A stretch of 64,000 bases of DNA from Pseudonocardia parietis (lineage in GTDB: Bacteria; Actinomycetota; Actinomycetes; Mycobacteriales; Pseudonocardiaceae), in the NCBI RefSeq assembly GCF_017876315.1, contig NZ_JAGINU010000001.1, positions 7,130,001 through 7,194,000 on the forward strand, given 5' to 3'. Numbering within the stretch: the first letter of the stretch is position 1; every line of letters begins with the position of its first letter. The position numbers were made by a program, and so were the translations under genes. The notes under the pieces were generated by a model, which was not told the DNA's origin, ran no database searches, and saw only the letters and a list, made by a program, of their open reading frames with translations. Of the stretch, positions 32,708 through 40,838 are shown one piece after another.

Positions 32708-33709
32708 TCAGACCTTCGGCAGCGCCTGCTCGATCAGCGGGACGACACCGTCGAGTACGGCAGGCAGGCTCAGCACCGTCTGCCAGGCGAACGCCACCTC
32801 GGTGGAGCCCTCCAGGAAGATGCTCCGCCGCTCGCGGGACGCCGCCAGCCGGGAGATCAGCGGGTCGGCCTCGATCGTGGCCCGTCCACCCGGGGTGAAC
32901 GACACCTGGTCCCAGACGAGCAGGTCACGGTCCAGCTCGTTCGCCTGCTCGAAGCTGAGCTCGGCGTAGAAGCTGGAGCCGGTCAGCTCGTCGAACCGGG
33001 GCGGCACCACGAAGCCGAGCGTGGTGAAGAACCGCGAGCGCGGGTCCTGCGAGGAGAAGATGCTCAGCTGGTCGGCGCCCCGAGTGCCGACGGCGACCTC
33101 CCGCCCGGCCCACTGCGGGTTGGCGTCGCGGGCCGCGGTGAACCGGGCCTCCAGGTCCGCGACGAGCCGCTCGGCCTGCTCGGACCGGCCCAGCGCCCGG
33201 CCGGTGTACCGGGTCGCGTCCTGCCAGGGGACGCCGTAGTCGCTGAACCCGGCCGGGGCGGCGACGGTGGGCGCGATCCTGCTGATCGTGTCGTAGCTCG
33301 CCTGCTCCAGGTCGGAGTAGATCCCGATGATGAGATCGGGCTGCAACGCGGCGATCTTCTCCGGCTCCGGCGTCGACATGTTCAGGACCTCGGGCTGCGA
33401 CCCGGTCTGCTGCACCGCCTGCACCGCCCAGGGCTGGATCGGCTCCCCGTACCAGAACCGGACGCCGGCCACGGGCACGCCGAGCGCGAGGATCGCGTCG
33501 TGGTCGGTGTAACCGATGCTGACCACGCGCTGCGGAGGGCGCTCGATCGTCGTCGTGCCGAACTCGTGCTCGATGGTGACCGGGAAACCGTCGCCCGCCG
33601 CCGTACCGCCGCCCTGGTCTGCCTCGGTGCCCTCACCGCATCCCGTCAGCAACACCCCGCCGGCCGCGGCCAGCGATCCGAGCAGTACCTGCCGTCGCGT
33701 GAATCCCAT
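32708..33709 (-). CDS. Iron-siderophore ABC transporter substrate-binding lipoprotein
   Basis: A 333-residue lipoprotein. MGFTRRQVLLGSLAAAGGVL is a signal peptide with a twin-arginine-like start, and LLTGC is the lipobox (Cys near residue 24). The periplasmic-binding fold of the FecB/FhuD type follows: RPPQRVVSIGYTDHDAILALGVPVAG, then EKIAALQPDLIIGIYSDLE and SIFLEGSTEVAFAW. It should bind ferric siderophore outside the membrane. No permease or ATPase gene adjoins it, so it may serve transporters encoded elsewhere. A DtxR/IdeR-type iron box lies 38-56 bp upstream of the ATG. Confidence 0.87.
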   Translation of the reverse strand: MGFTRRQVLLGSLAAAGGVLLTGCGEGTEADQGGGTAAGDGFPVTIEHEFGTTTIERPPQRVVSIGYTDHDAILALGVPVAGVRFWYGEPIQPWAVQAVQQTGSQPEVLNMSTPEPEKIAALQPDLIIGIYSDLEQASYDTISRIAPTVAAPAGFSDYGVPWQDATRYTGRALGRSEQAERLVADLEARFTAARDANPQWAGREVAVGTRGADQLSIFSSQDPRSRFFTTLGFVVPPRFDELTGSSFYAELSFEQANELDRDLLVWDQVSFTPGGRATIEADPLISRLAASRERRSIFLEGSTEVAFAWQTVLSLPAVLDGVVPLIEQALPKV

Positions 33710-33746
33710 GTGTCCACCTCTCCTGTTCGCGACGGATCGTAGCGAC

Positions 33747-33765
33747 ACAGGTAAGGCTTGCCTAT
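33747..33765 (-). promoter_or_regulatory. DtxR/IdeR-type iron box
   Basis: ACAGGTAAGGCTTGCCTAT matches 13 of 19 positions of the consensus iron box (TTAGGTTAGGCTAACCTAA), including the AGGT, AGGCT and CCTA cores. It lies directly upstream of the siderophore-binding lipoprotein gene. The adjacent palindrome CCTATATAGG (33761-33770) may hold a -10 element. Iron-dependent repression is the expected effect. Confidence 0.7.
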
Positions 33766-33827
33766 ATAGGCGATCACTTCCGCCGAGCAGCCCTGAGCTG
33801 ATACTCCTTTCGGCGGAGGAGGTGCGC

Positions 33828-35183
33828 ATGAACTACGGACCCTGGTCCCTGGTGGTCGACGTCGGGCTGATCGGTGGCCTGCTCCTCGTCGGCACACTGA
33901 TCAGGCGCTGGGTCGGACCGGCCCAGCGCCTGATGCTCCCGGCGAGCGTCATCGCGGGGTTCCTCGGCCTGCTCCTCGGACCGCAGGTACTCGGGGTCCT
34001 GCCGTTCTCCGACCAGCTCGGCACCTACGCCTCGGTGCTGATCGCCGTGGTGTTCGCCTGCCTGGGGCTCGGCGACGATCCGCACGCCCGCGGGTTCGGT
34101 CGCTCCACGGCCGCGTTCTCGGCGTACTCGTTCGCCACCTACGCGTTGCAGGTCGGCCTCGGCATGGTGCTGGCGTATGCGCTGTTCGTCCCGGTCTTCG
34201 GCACTCCCGACACCTTCGGGCTGCTGCTGTTCGCGGGCTGGGCAGGCGGCTTCGGCTCGGCTGCCGCCGTCGGGTCGGTGCTCGGCGACGCCGGCTGGGC
34301 CGGGGCGAGCTCGCTGGCCTTCACCTCCGCGACGGTCGGCATGCTCGCCGGTGTCGTCGGCGGCATCGCCATCGCCAACTGGGGCGCCCGGCGCGGGCAC
34401 ACCGAGCGGCTCGGCCGGTTCGAGGAGCTGCCCGCCACGCTGCGGACGGGGCTCGTACCACCCGGCGACCGCGAGCCCACCGGTATCGCCACGACGTCGG
34501 CCTCCTCCATCGAGCCGCTCGGCCTGCAGGTGTGCCTGGTCGCGGCGATCACCGTTCTCGGCTACGGCGCGGCCGAGGGCATCGGCCTGCTGGTACCGTC
34601 GTTCTCCGTACCGGTGTTCATCCTCGCCTTCCTGGCCGGGCTGCTCGTCAAGACGGTGGCCCGCCGGACCCCGGCCTGGCAGTACTGCGACCAGCGCACG
34701 CTCAAGAGCATCTCCGGGGTCAGCACCGACGTCCTGATCGTGTGTGGCATCGCGTCGATCACTCCGAGCCTGGTCGCGGACTACTGGGCCCCGCTCGCGC
34801 TGCTGTTCGTCGCCGCGCTCGCACTCAACCTCGCGATGTTCCGCTGGATCACCCCGTCGGTCATGCACGGCGCCTGGTTCGAGAAGTCGCTGTTCACCTG
34901 GGGCTGGGCCACCGGTGCCGTGGCGACGTCGGTCGCCCTGCTCCGCATCGTCGACCCCGATCTGGACAGCCGCACCCTCGAGGAGTTCGGCCTGGCCTAC
35001 CTCCCGGTGACACCGCTCGAGACGGGCAGCGTCGCGCTCGCACCGCTGATCGTGCTGGCCGGTCTGGGCTGGGCGGTCGCGGTCGGCTGGACGGCCGTGG
35101 GGCTCGTCGCGCTCGCGCTGCCGTTCCTGCTCGGCTGGACCCGGCCCCGCCCGTCCGAGCGCACCGGGGGAAGGACCACCTGA
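33828..35183 (+). CDS. Sodium/glutamate symporter-like membrane protein (GltS family)
   Basis: A 451-residue protein with about 12 hydrophobic segments and the GltS pattern: two glycine-rich pore-loop regions, seen as LLLFAGWAGGFGSAAAVGSVLGDAGW in the first half and FEKSLFTWGWATGAVATSVALLRI in the second. It also has the opening LIRRWVGPAQRLMLPASVIAGFLGLLLGP. The family brings in glutamate with sodium, but the actinobacterial branch is not well characterised. ATG 33828 follows GGAGGAGG closely. It diverges from the siderophore lipoprotein. Confidence 0.82.
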   Translation: MNYGPWSLVVDVGLIGGLLLVGTLIRRWVGPAQRLMLPASVIAGFLGLLLGPQVLGVLPFSDQLGTYASVLIAVVFACLGLGDDPHARGFGRSTAAFSAYSFATYALQVGLGMVLAYALFVPVFGTPDTFGLLLFAGWAGGFGSAAAVGSVLGDAGWAGASSLAFTSATVGMLAGVVGGIAIANWGARRGHTERLGRFEELPATLRTGLVPPGDREPTGIATTSASSIEPLGLQVCLVAAITVLGYGAAEGIGLLVPSFSVPVFILAFLAGLLVKTVARRTPAWQYCDQRTLKSISGVSTDVLIVCGIASITPSLVADYWAPLALLFVAALALNLAMFRWITPSVMHGAWFEKSLFTWGWATGAVATSVALLRIVDPDLDSRTLEEFGLAYLPVTPLETGSVALAPLIVLAGLGWAVAVGWTAVGLVALALPFLLGWTRPRPSERTGGRTT

Positions 35184-35210
35184 GCAGCCGACACCCGTCC
35201 TACGCCGGGC

Positions 35211-36593
35211 TCAGCCGAGCACCGTGTCGGGGATCCACGAGCCGTGGAAGCCCGTCGGCACCCCGCGCGGGAGCTCCACCCGGGCCACCGGCGCGCCGGC
35301 GACGTCGGCCGCGTCGAGCACCAGCAGCTCCGAGGCCCGCCCGTCACGGGTGGTGGTGATCGAGAGCAGCCAACCGTCGTCCTCCGCACGGTCGGGCGCG
35401 CCGGACGGCACGAACACCGCCTCGCCGGCGATCAGGTCACGGTCCAGCTCGTGCGTGGCCAGCTCGTCGCGCGTGCGATCGTGCCGCAGCACCGCGGCCC
35501 GCGGCGCACCGAGCGGGCCGGTGTCGGCGACGGCGTAGGTGTAGCGGTTCGGGCGGCCGACGGTGCCGTCGTCGACGGTCGGGAACTCGCAGCCCGGCTC
35601 GGAGAGCACGGACTCGGTGACCGCACCGGTGGCCGGGTCGAGGATCCACCGGTGCAGCGCCGCCTGGCCGGTGGCGGCGGCGGACGCGGCGGGACCGGCC
35701 GGGCCGTCCCCGAGCGAGGACCACATGACCGCGACGTCGGCCGGGGCGTAGCGGGCGCCGTCGACGACGATCCGGCCGCGGTCGTCGGTGTGCGCGTTGC
35801 CGACGTGGAAGACGAAGCACGGGTCGATCTCGAACCAGCGGACCTCACCGGGCCGGTCCAACGGCATGACGCCCAGCCGGGCGCCGTAGCCGTCGTCCCA
35901 GCCGAACGGCATCGCGCCCCGTTGCGCGTCCTGGATCCGGAAGGTCATCGGCAGGTCGAGGAAGATCGCGTGCCGGTCGGTGATCGCGAAGTCGTGCATC
36001 ATCGTCGGCGCACCGACGGTGATGTCCGCACTGGTCACGAGCTCGCCGGCGGCCGAGAGCCGGTGGTAGGTCAGGTACGGCGACAGCATCCCGTAGCCGA
36101 AGAAGTGCAGGTCCCCGGTGACCGGGTCGGTCTTCGGGTGCGCCGTCATCGCGGTGGTGAGCCGACCGCCGAAGTCGTCCGGCCCGACGGTGTCGAGCTC
36201 CGGGGTCACGACGTACGGGAAGCTGCTCTCCACCAGGGCCAGGATCCGGCCGGCGTGCTCGATCACGTGCGTGTTGGCCGGACCGACGGTCAGGTCGAAC
36301 GTGCCGTCCGGCCGCACGAACGGCGCACCGTCCAGGAGCCGGGTGCGCACCCAGCGGTTGCGGTACCACTCCGCGCGCCCGTCGCGCAGCCGGATCCCGT
36401 GCACCATCCCGGCCCCGCCGAACCAGTGACCGGGGTCCTGGCCGGGCAGCGGGTTGGGGCCGTTGCGCAGGTAGCGCCCGCACAGCTCGGGCGGCAACGA
36501 CCCGGAGACCGGGAGGTCGTGGGCGGTGATCTCGTCGGGGACGGGCGCGAAGTGTCCCTGCAGGTACGGCGGCACGTGCTCGGTCGACGTCAT
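35211..36593 (-). CDS. Carotenoid oxygenase family protein
   Basis: A 460-residue member of the carotenoid cleavage oxygenase family (seven-bladed propeller with non-haem iron). The four iron-binding His are visible in MTAHPKTDP (about 152), MMHDFAITD (about 199), FHVGNAHTD (about 262) and FHGSWIPD near the C-terminus (about 450). The N-terminal ELCGRYLRNGPNPL is the family opening. It oxidatively cleaves a carotenoid or a lignin-type stilbene; which one is unknown. A PadR operator lies just upstream, so the divergent PadR protein probably represses it. Confidence 0.9.
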   Translation of the reverse strand: MTSTEHVPPYLQGHFAPVPDEITAHDLPVSGSLPPELCGRYLRNGPNPLPGQDPGHWFGGAGMVHGIRLRDGRAEWYRNRWVRTRLLDGAPFVRPDGTFDLTVGPANTHVIEHAGRILALVESSFPYVVTPELDTVGPDDFGGRLTTAMTAHPKTDPVTGDLHFFGYGMLSPYLTYHRLSAAGELVTSADITVGAPTMMHDFAITDRHAIFLDLPMTFRIQDAQRGAMPFGWDDGYGARLGVMPLDRPGEVRWFEIDPCFVFHVGNAHTDDRGRIVVDGARYAPADVAVMWSSLGDGPAGPAASAAATGQAALHRWILDPATGAVTESVLSEPGCEFPTVDDGTVGRPNRYTYAVADTGPLGAPRAAVLRHDRTRDELATHELDRDLIAGEAVFVPSGAPDRAEDDGWLLSITTTRDGRASELLVLDAADVAGAPVARVELPRGVPTGFHGSWIPDTVLG

Positions 36594-36623
36594 GGACCCG
36601 AGAATCGACCGTCAGGGTCGGAC

Positions 36624-36639
36624 ATGTCAATAACAACAT
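36624..36639. promoter_or_regulatory. Candidate PadR operator ATGT-N8-ACAT
   Basis: ATGT (36624-36627) and ACAT (36636-36639) with an 8-base spacer match the published PadR-family site form exactly. Two overlapping ACATGTC units give extra symmetry. It lies between the carotenoid oxygenase start (36593) and the PadR start (36668), in an AT-rich stretch, so it can control both genes. Confidence 0.75.
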
Positions 36640-36667
36640 GTCAGTACCGGCAGGTAAGCTCGGTCCC

Positions 36668-37198
36668 GTGTCGCTCCCCCATGCTCTGCTCGGACTGCTC
36701 GCGGTGGAGCCGGGCACCGGCTACGACCTGACCCGGATGTTCGACAGCGACCTCGGCCGCTACGCCTGGCAGGCCGGGCACACCAGCATCTACCCGGAGC
36801 TCGCGAAGCTCGCCGCGAACGGGCTCGTCGAGGTGACCGCCCAGGGCCCGCGGGGGGCGAAGACCTACGACGTCACCGAGGCCGGCCGCGCGGAGCTGCG
36901 ACGCTGGATGCTGGCACCGCAGCAGCAGGGCCGGGTCCGCAACGAGCCGGTCCTGCGGATGTTCCTGATCGCCGCCCTCCCCCGGCCGGAGGCGCTGGAG
37001 CTGCTCGACCGGATCGAGCAGGAGGCCGAACAGGGCGCGGCCGAGCTCCGCGAGGTCCGCGCCGAGCATCCCGACACCGCGCCGATGCTCGGCCCGGAGG
37101 GGCTCGGGCAGCTCGCCGCCGAGTTCGGGGTCCGCCAGTACGAGGTGGTCCGCGACTGGGCCCGGTGGGCGGCGGACCGGCTGCGCGCGGAGAACTGA
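36668..37198 (+). CDS. PadR family transcriptional regulator
   Basis: A 176-residue protein with the PadR domain: VSLPHALLGLLAVEPGTGYDLTRMFDSDLG and YAWQAGHTSIYPELAKLAANGLVE (the winged helix), then a C-terminal helical dimerisation half. I use the GTG at 36668 because it begins with the family-typical SLPHALLGLL, and the ATG at 36638 lies within the operator. The last codons belong to a 22-bp tandem duplication that continues past the stop. It probably represses itself and the carotenoid oxygenase. A phenolic acid is the usual effector in this family; here the ligand is unknown. Confidence 0.87.
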   Translation: MSLPHALLGLLAVEPGTGYDLTRMFDSDLGRYAWQAGHTSIYPELAKLAANGLVEVTAQGPRGAKTYDVTEAGRAELRRWMLAPQQQGRVRNEPVLRMFLIAALPRPEALELLDRIEQEAEQGAAELREVRAEHPDTAPMLGPEGLGQLAAEFGVRQYEVVRDWARWAADRLRAEN

Positions 37199-37218
37199 CC
37201 GGCTGCGCGCGGAGAACC
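37175..37218 (+). repeat. 22-bp tandem duplication across the padR stop codon
   Basis: The 22-bp segment containing GGCTGCGCGCGGAGAAC occurs at 37175-37196 and again at 37197-37218 with a single mismatch. The first copy forms the last PadR codons; the second lies immediately after and includes the stop context. It is probably a recent slippage duplication. Confidence 0.85.
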
Positions 37219-37270
37219 GACGGCGGAGCCGACGGGCGCGACCGGCCGGACGGGTGTCACCGACCGTATT

Positions 37271-37318
37271 ACCGGCTACCGGCTACCGGCTACCGGCTAC
37301 CGGCTACCGGCTACCGGC
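37271..37318. repeat. 7-bp ACCGGCT tandem array (about 6.9 copies)
   Basis: Six perfect ACCGGCT units and a partial seventh fill 37271-37318 between the PadR gene and the end of the convergent amidohydrolase gene. The last eight bases fall within that gene's end. The array can also fold as short CCGG stems. Copy number probably varies between strains. Confidence 0.9.
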
Positions 37319-38495
37319 GGGGCGCCCGCCCGGCCAGGACCGGGCTCCGCGCCCGGTGCATCTCGGTGCACGGCGCCTGGGGAGCGGCCAGGTCGTACAA
37401 CCGGGCCGCGGTGCCGCCGAGGAGCGCCTCGCGGACGTCGTCGTCGAGCTCGGGGAAGCGTCCGCGCAGCGCGTCCGGGTAGCGGAAGGTCATCAGGTCC
37501 CGGATCAACCGGGCCGGCCGCACCAGTGGGTAGCCGCTGCCGAACATCAGCCGGTCCGGCCCGTACGCGGCCAGCAGTTCCCCCAGCGCCTCCGCGGCCG
37601 GCACCGGGTTCCGGCGCAGCGCGATGAGCAGGTCGGTGAGCAGCACGTACACGTTGGGCAGCCGGGCGAGGCGCAGCAGCGCCGCGGTCGGCGCCGAGGC
37701 CGCACCCAGCACGAACCGGACCCGGGGCAGCGCCGCGGCGAGCTCCCGCACCTCGGCGACGTCGACGGAGCCCGCGGGCAGCGGGCCCGCCGTCCGGGCG
37801 CGGACCGGCAGCGCCGACCCGGCCCGCACCGGCTCGGCCCAGGACGGCCAGCGCGGTCGCGGTGCGGCGTCACCGCCCTGGACCACCCCGGCGTGCGCCC
37901 AGTCCGGCGCACTCAGCGGCGGCCGCGCGGTCGGCGCGACACCGAGGTGCACCACCCGCGCCCCGCCCTGCTCGGCCCGGATCAGCGTCCGGCGCAGCCA
38001 CGGGGTACGCAGCGACACCGCCGTCTCCGGGCGGCGCGCCGGCAGCACGGTCAGGGCGCGGAACCCGCCCCGGGCCACCTGGGCGCCGATCCCCCGCGCC
38101 CGGGCCCGGTCGGCCGGGTCGAGCTCGCCCACGAGCACCAGCCGCCCGGGGTGTTCCTCGGCCAGCTCGGCATGCCAGGTGGGCGCGGCGAAACCGAGCA
38201 CGAACAGGTCGTCGAAGGTCGCCGGGACGAGCACCGCGCGGTCCACGGCGGACAGCACGTGCGCCCCCAGCGCGTCCGGGGTGACCAGGCCGAACACGTC
38301 GGCCGACAGCGGTCGCGGCGACGGGTCGACCATCCGGTGCCGGTGATGGAGGTCGGCGACGAACTGCTCACCGGCCGGCCCGGCCTGATTGTGCGGCCGG
38401 CCGTCCCAGCCGTGCACCTGGGCGTCCACGACGAACGGGACGCCGGCACCTCCGCAACACCGGTCCACCTCGGCCTCCACACCTTCCACCCTCAC
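37311..38495 (-). CDS. Amidohydrolase family protein of the monooxygenase cluster
   Basis: A 394-residue (at most) amidohydrolase-2-type protein. The N-terminal metal strand region VVDAQVHGWDGRP, internal QGGARVVHLGVAP and C-terminal DRLMFGSGYPLVRPARLIRDLMT match the PF04909 fold of metal-dependent hydrolases and decarboxylases, although some ligand positions are weak. Genes of this kind occur in the mim and prm clusters of other actinobacteria; their job there is unclear. The listed GTG at 38495 is uncertain, because a strong hairpin ends just before it; a start slightly further in is likely. It is the last gene of the cluster. Confidence 0.75.
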   Translation of the reverse strand: MRVEGVEAEVDRCCGGAGVPFVVDAQVHGWDGRPHNQAGPAGEQFVADLHHRHRMVDPSPRPLSADVFGLVTPDALGAHVLSAVDRAVLVPATFDDLFVLGFAAPTWHAELAEEHPGRLVLVGELDPADRARARGIGAQVARGGFRALTVLPARRPETAVSLRTPWLRRTLIRAEQGGARVVHLGVAPTARPPLSAPDWAHAGVVQGGDAAPRPRWPSWAEPVRAGSALPVRARTAGPLPAGSVDVAEVRELAAALPRVRFVLGAASAPTAALLRLARLPNVYVLLTDLLIALRRNPVPAAEALGELLAAYGPDRLMFGSGYPLVRPARLIRDLMTFRYPDALRGRFPELDDDVREALLGGTAARLYDLAAPQAPCTEMHRARSPVLAGRAPRR

Positions 38496-38499
38496 GAAC

Positions 38500-38532
38500 C
38501 CGGCCCGGCACGCACACCGCGTGCCGGGCCGG
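38500..38532 (-). terminator. Hairpin between the chaperonin and amidohydrolase genes
   Basis: Perfect 14-bp arms (CGGCCCGGCACGC core at 38501-38513 with GCGTGCCGGGCCG at 38519-38531, plus one flanking pair) around a 5-base loop. It lies within the 72-bp gap, 4 bp from the annotated amidohydrolase start, so it should end or attenuate most transcripts after the groEL gene. Confidence 0.75.
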
Positions 38533-38567
38533 ATGGTGACGCACTCTCGCTCCGGAGCGGCCCCCGC

Positions 38568-40256
38568 CTAGCCGACCGACGGGCCGAGGCCCATCGACTG
38601 CGGCGTGCTCGAGTCCGGGCTGGGCTGCGGGATCCCCTCGTCCAGCTGTCCGAACTCGGTCATCAGCGACTTGTTCCAGGGCGTCTGCTCCTCGGCCACC
38701 AGCGAGTTGGTGGTGAGGATCAGGCCGGCCACCGACGCACCGTTCTGCAGCGCGGACCGGACCACCCGGAGCGGGTCGATGATCCCCATCTCGATCATGT
38801 TCCCGAAGCGGCCCTCGAGGGCGTCGAAGCCCTCGTCGACCTGCATGGTGGTGACCTGCTTGACCACCTCGTCGCCGTCGTAGCCCGCGTTGGAGGCGAT
38901 GAGGTGCACCGGCTCGTTGAGCGCGTGCCGGACGATCTCGACACCGATCCGGTAGTCGCCGGTGACATCGAGCTCGTCCAGCGCGTGCTCCGCGTGCAGC
39001 AGCGCGACACCACCGCCCGCGACGATCCCCTCCGCCACCGCGGCCCGGGTCGCCTGCAATGCGTCGTCGACGCGGTGCCGGACCTCGCGGGCCTCCGCGT
39101 TCGTCGGCGCGCCGGCCGAGATGATCGCGGCCTTGCCGGAGAGCCGGGCGATGCGGTCGGAGAAGAAGTCCTCATCGGTGCCGATCGTGGCCCTGGCGAG
39201 CTCCGCGCGCAGCTGCGAGAGCCGGTACTCCAGCTTCTGCTTGTCCCCGCTCCCACCGATGATCGTGGTGTGGTCGCTGGTCACCCGCACCTGCGAGGCG
39301 CGGCCCAGGTGCTCGATGTCGATCTGGTCCAGGGAGAACGACGAGCTCTTCGAGTGCACCTGGCCGCCGCACAGCGCGGCCATGTCCTCGAGCAGGTGGA
39401 TGCGCTTCTCGCCGAAGCCCGGGGCCTGGATCGCGACGGCCTGGAAGTGCCCGTTGACGTGGTTGTGCACCAGCATCTGCAGCGCGGTGCCCTCGACCGT
39501 CTCGGCCAGCACGACCAGCGGCCTGCGCTCGTTGCGCATGATCCGGTCCAGCACCGGCATGATCTGCTGGACGTCCTTGATCCGCCCGGCGGAGAAGAGG
39601 ATGTAGGGGTCGTCGACGATCGCCTCGAGGGTGCCCGGGTTCGTCACCATGTACGGCGAGACATAGCCGTTGTCGAACTCGAAGTCCTCCACGAAGGACA
39701 CCGAGATGCCCTGGACCGGGTTGTCGTCGACGGTGACCACGCCGTCGTCACCGACGGTGTGCAGGGCCCTCGCGACGACCTTGCCGATCACCTCGTCGTC
39801 GTTGGCGGAGATGGAGGCGACGCGCGCGTAGTCCTCTTCGGTGCTGACCGGGTGCGACACGCTCTGCAGCCGGTCGACGAGGGCGCCGATCGCGAGGTCG
39901 ATGCCCCGCTTGACCAGCACCGGGTTGCCGCCACGCTCGATCGCGCTCATGCCCTCGCGGACCATCGCCTGGGCGATGACCGTGGCGGTGGTCGTGCCGT
40001 CGCCGACGGTGTCGTTGGTCTTCACCGCCGCTTCCTTGAGCAGCTGGGCGCCCATGTTCTCGAACGGGTCGCGCAGGTGGATCTCGCGGGCGATGGTGAC
40101 GCCGTCGTTCGTGACCTCGGGCGAACCCGTGATCTTCTCCAGGATGACGTTGCGGCCCTTGGGCCCGAGCGTGCTCTTGACGGCTTCGGCCAGCTGGTCG
40201 ACGCCGGCCTGCAGCAGGTGCCGGCCGTCGGCGCCGAAACGGAGTTCCTTGGCCAT
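38568..40256 (-). CDS. groEL: GroEL-like chaperonin dedicated to the monooxygenase (MimG-type)
   Basis: A 562-residue chaperonin. The ATPase residues are kept: TLGPKGRNV, TNDGVTIA (Asp near 51), VGDGTTTATV (Asp near 86) and HRVDDALQATRAAVAEG (the Asp equivalent to E. coli D398). The helix HNHVNGHFQAVAIQAPGFGE matches the apical domain. The C-terminus ends SPDSSTPQSMGLGPSVG and lacks the GGM tail of housekeeping chaperonins. It lies directly after the coupling-protein gene, and no groES is nearby. The equivalent protein, MimG, is reported to be needed for correct folding of mycobacterial MimABCD, so the same role is inferred. Confidence 0.9.
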   Translation of the reverse strand: MAKELRFGADGRHLLQAGVDQLAEAVKSTLGPKGRNVILEKITGSPEVTNDGVTIAREIHLRDPFENMGAQLLKEAAVKTNDTVGDGTTTATVIAQAMVREGMSAIERGGNPVLVKRGIDLAIGALVDRLQSVSHPVSTEEDYARVASISANDDEVIGKVVARALHTVGDDGVVTVDDNPVQGISVSFVEDFEFDNGYVSPYMVTNPGTLEAIVDDPYILFSAGRIKDVQQIMPVLDRIMRNERRPLVVLAETVEGTALQMLVHNHVNGHFQAVAIQAPGFGEKRIHLLEDMAALCGGQVHSKSSSFSLDQIDIEHLGRASQVRVTSDHTTIIGGSGDKQKLEYRLSQLRAELARATIGTDEDFFSDRIARLSGKAAIISAGAPTNAEAREVRHRVDDALQATRAAVAEGIVAGGGVALLHAEHALDELDVTGDYRIGVEIVRHALNEPVHLIASNAGYDGDEVVKQVTTMQVDEGFDALEGRFGNMIEMGIIDPLRVVRSALQNGASVAGLILTTNSLVAEEQTPWNKSLMTEFGQLDEGIPQPSPDSSTPQSMGLGPSVG

Positions 40257-40331
40257 GGTGGGAGTCCTCCCGGAGAGATGAGTTGGTCCAGTGCGCGGGT
40301 GCGGATCAACGCGTGCTCGGTGGTCCGAGCG

Positions 40332-40403
40332 GCGCCGCACCACCCGAGCCGGCTCGGGGACGGTGGTTCCCGCGCCGGGTCGTCGTCCCGGGCGGTGCGG
40401 CGC
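40332..40403 (-). other. Structured spacer between prmD and the chaperonin gene
   Basis: GCGCCGCACC (40332-40341) pairs perfectly with GGTGCGGCGC (40394-40403) across 52 bases, enclosing the 16-bp palindrome CCCGAGCCGGCTCGGG (40343-40358). A small hairpin GCTTGC-TAC-GCAAGC (40456-40470) sits just past the prmD stop. The 219-bp gap therefore has extensive potential RNA structure, and no gene. Confidence 0.6.
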
Positions 40404-40475
40404 GTCAGCGGCTCGGCGAGGGCCGGGCCTGGTGGACGAGGGGGTCAGTGCAGATGCTTGCTACGCAAGCTCCGC

Positions 40476-40838
40476 TCAGTGCACCGGCTTCAGGTCGAAG
40501 TCGATGTACTCGGCCGCGTCCTCGGGGTTGGCGAACATGATCGTCTTGTCGTCGAGGTGGACCATGCGCCCGTAGTGGGTGGACATGTTCTCCTCGAACT
40601 CGGCGGCGTCGAACCAGCCGTCCTCCTCGCCGGCCTCCTCGTCGAGCGCCGCGTAGTCGAGCTCGAACATGCCCGTGCCGTCGATACGGATCATCGAAGG
40701 CAGGTGCGTGACGGTCACGTTGTCCTGACGGTCCATGACGGTCGCGATCACCACGCCGATCTGGTTGTTCATCAGGGTGAAGCCGCACATGTTCGAGGCA
40801 GTGCTGTCCTGCTTGAACGGGCTGTCGGTACTGGTCAC
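40476..40838 (-). CDS. prmD: Monooxygenase coupling/effector protein
   Basis: A 120-residue protein of the MmoB/DmpM coupling-protein family. SNMCGFTLMNNQIGVVIATVMDRQDNVTVTHLPSMIRIDG and the ELDYAALDEE region match the effector fold. It has no cofactor and binds the hydroxylase to tune oxygen activation and electron transfer. The GTG at 40838 overlaps the stop of the small-subunit gene (GTGA). Its end precedes a structured spacer before the chaperonin gene. Confidence 0.9.
   Translation of the reverse strand: MTSTDSPFKQDSTASNMCGFTLMNNQIGVVIATVMDRQDNVTVTHLPSMIRIDGTGMFELDYAALDEEAGEEDGWFDAAEFEENMSTHYGRMVHLDDKTIMFANPEDAAEYIDFDLKPVH

Noticed and set aside
37271..37318. ACCGGCT repeats as a CRISPR array
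   Set aside because: The units are contiguous 7-mers with no spacers, and there are no cas genes in the window.
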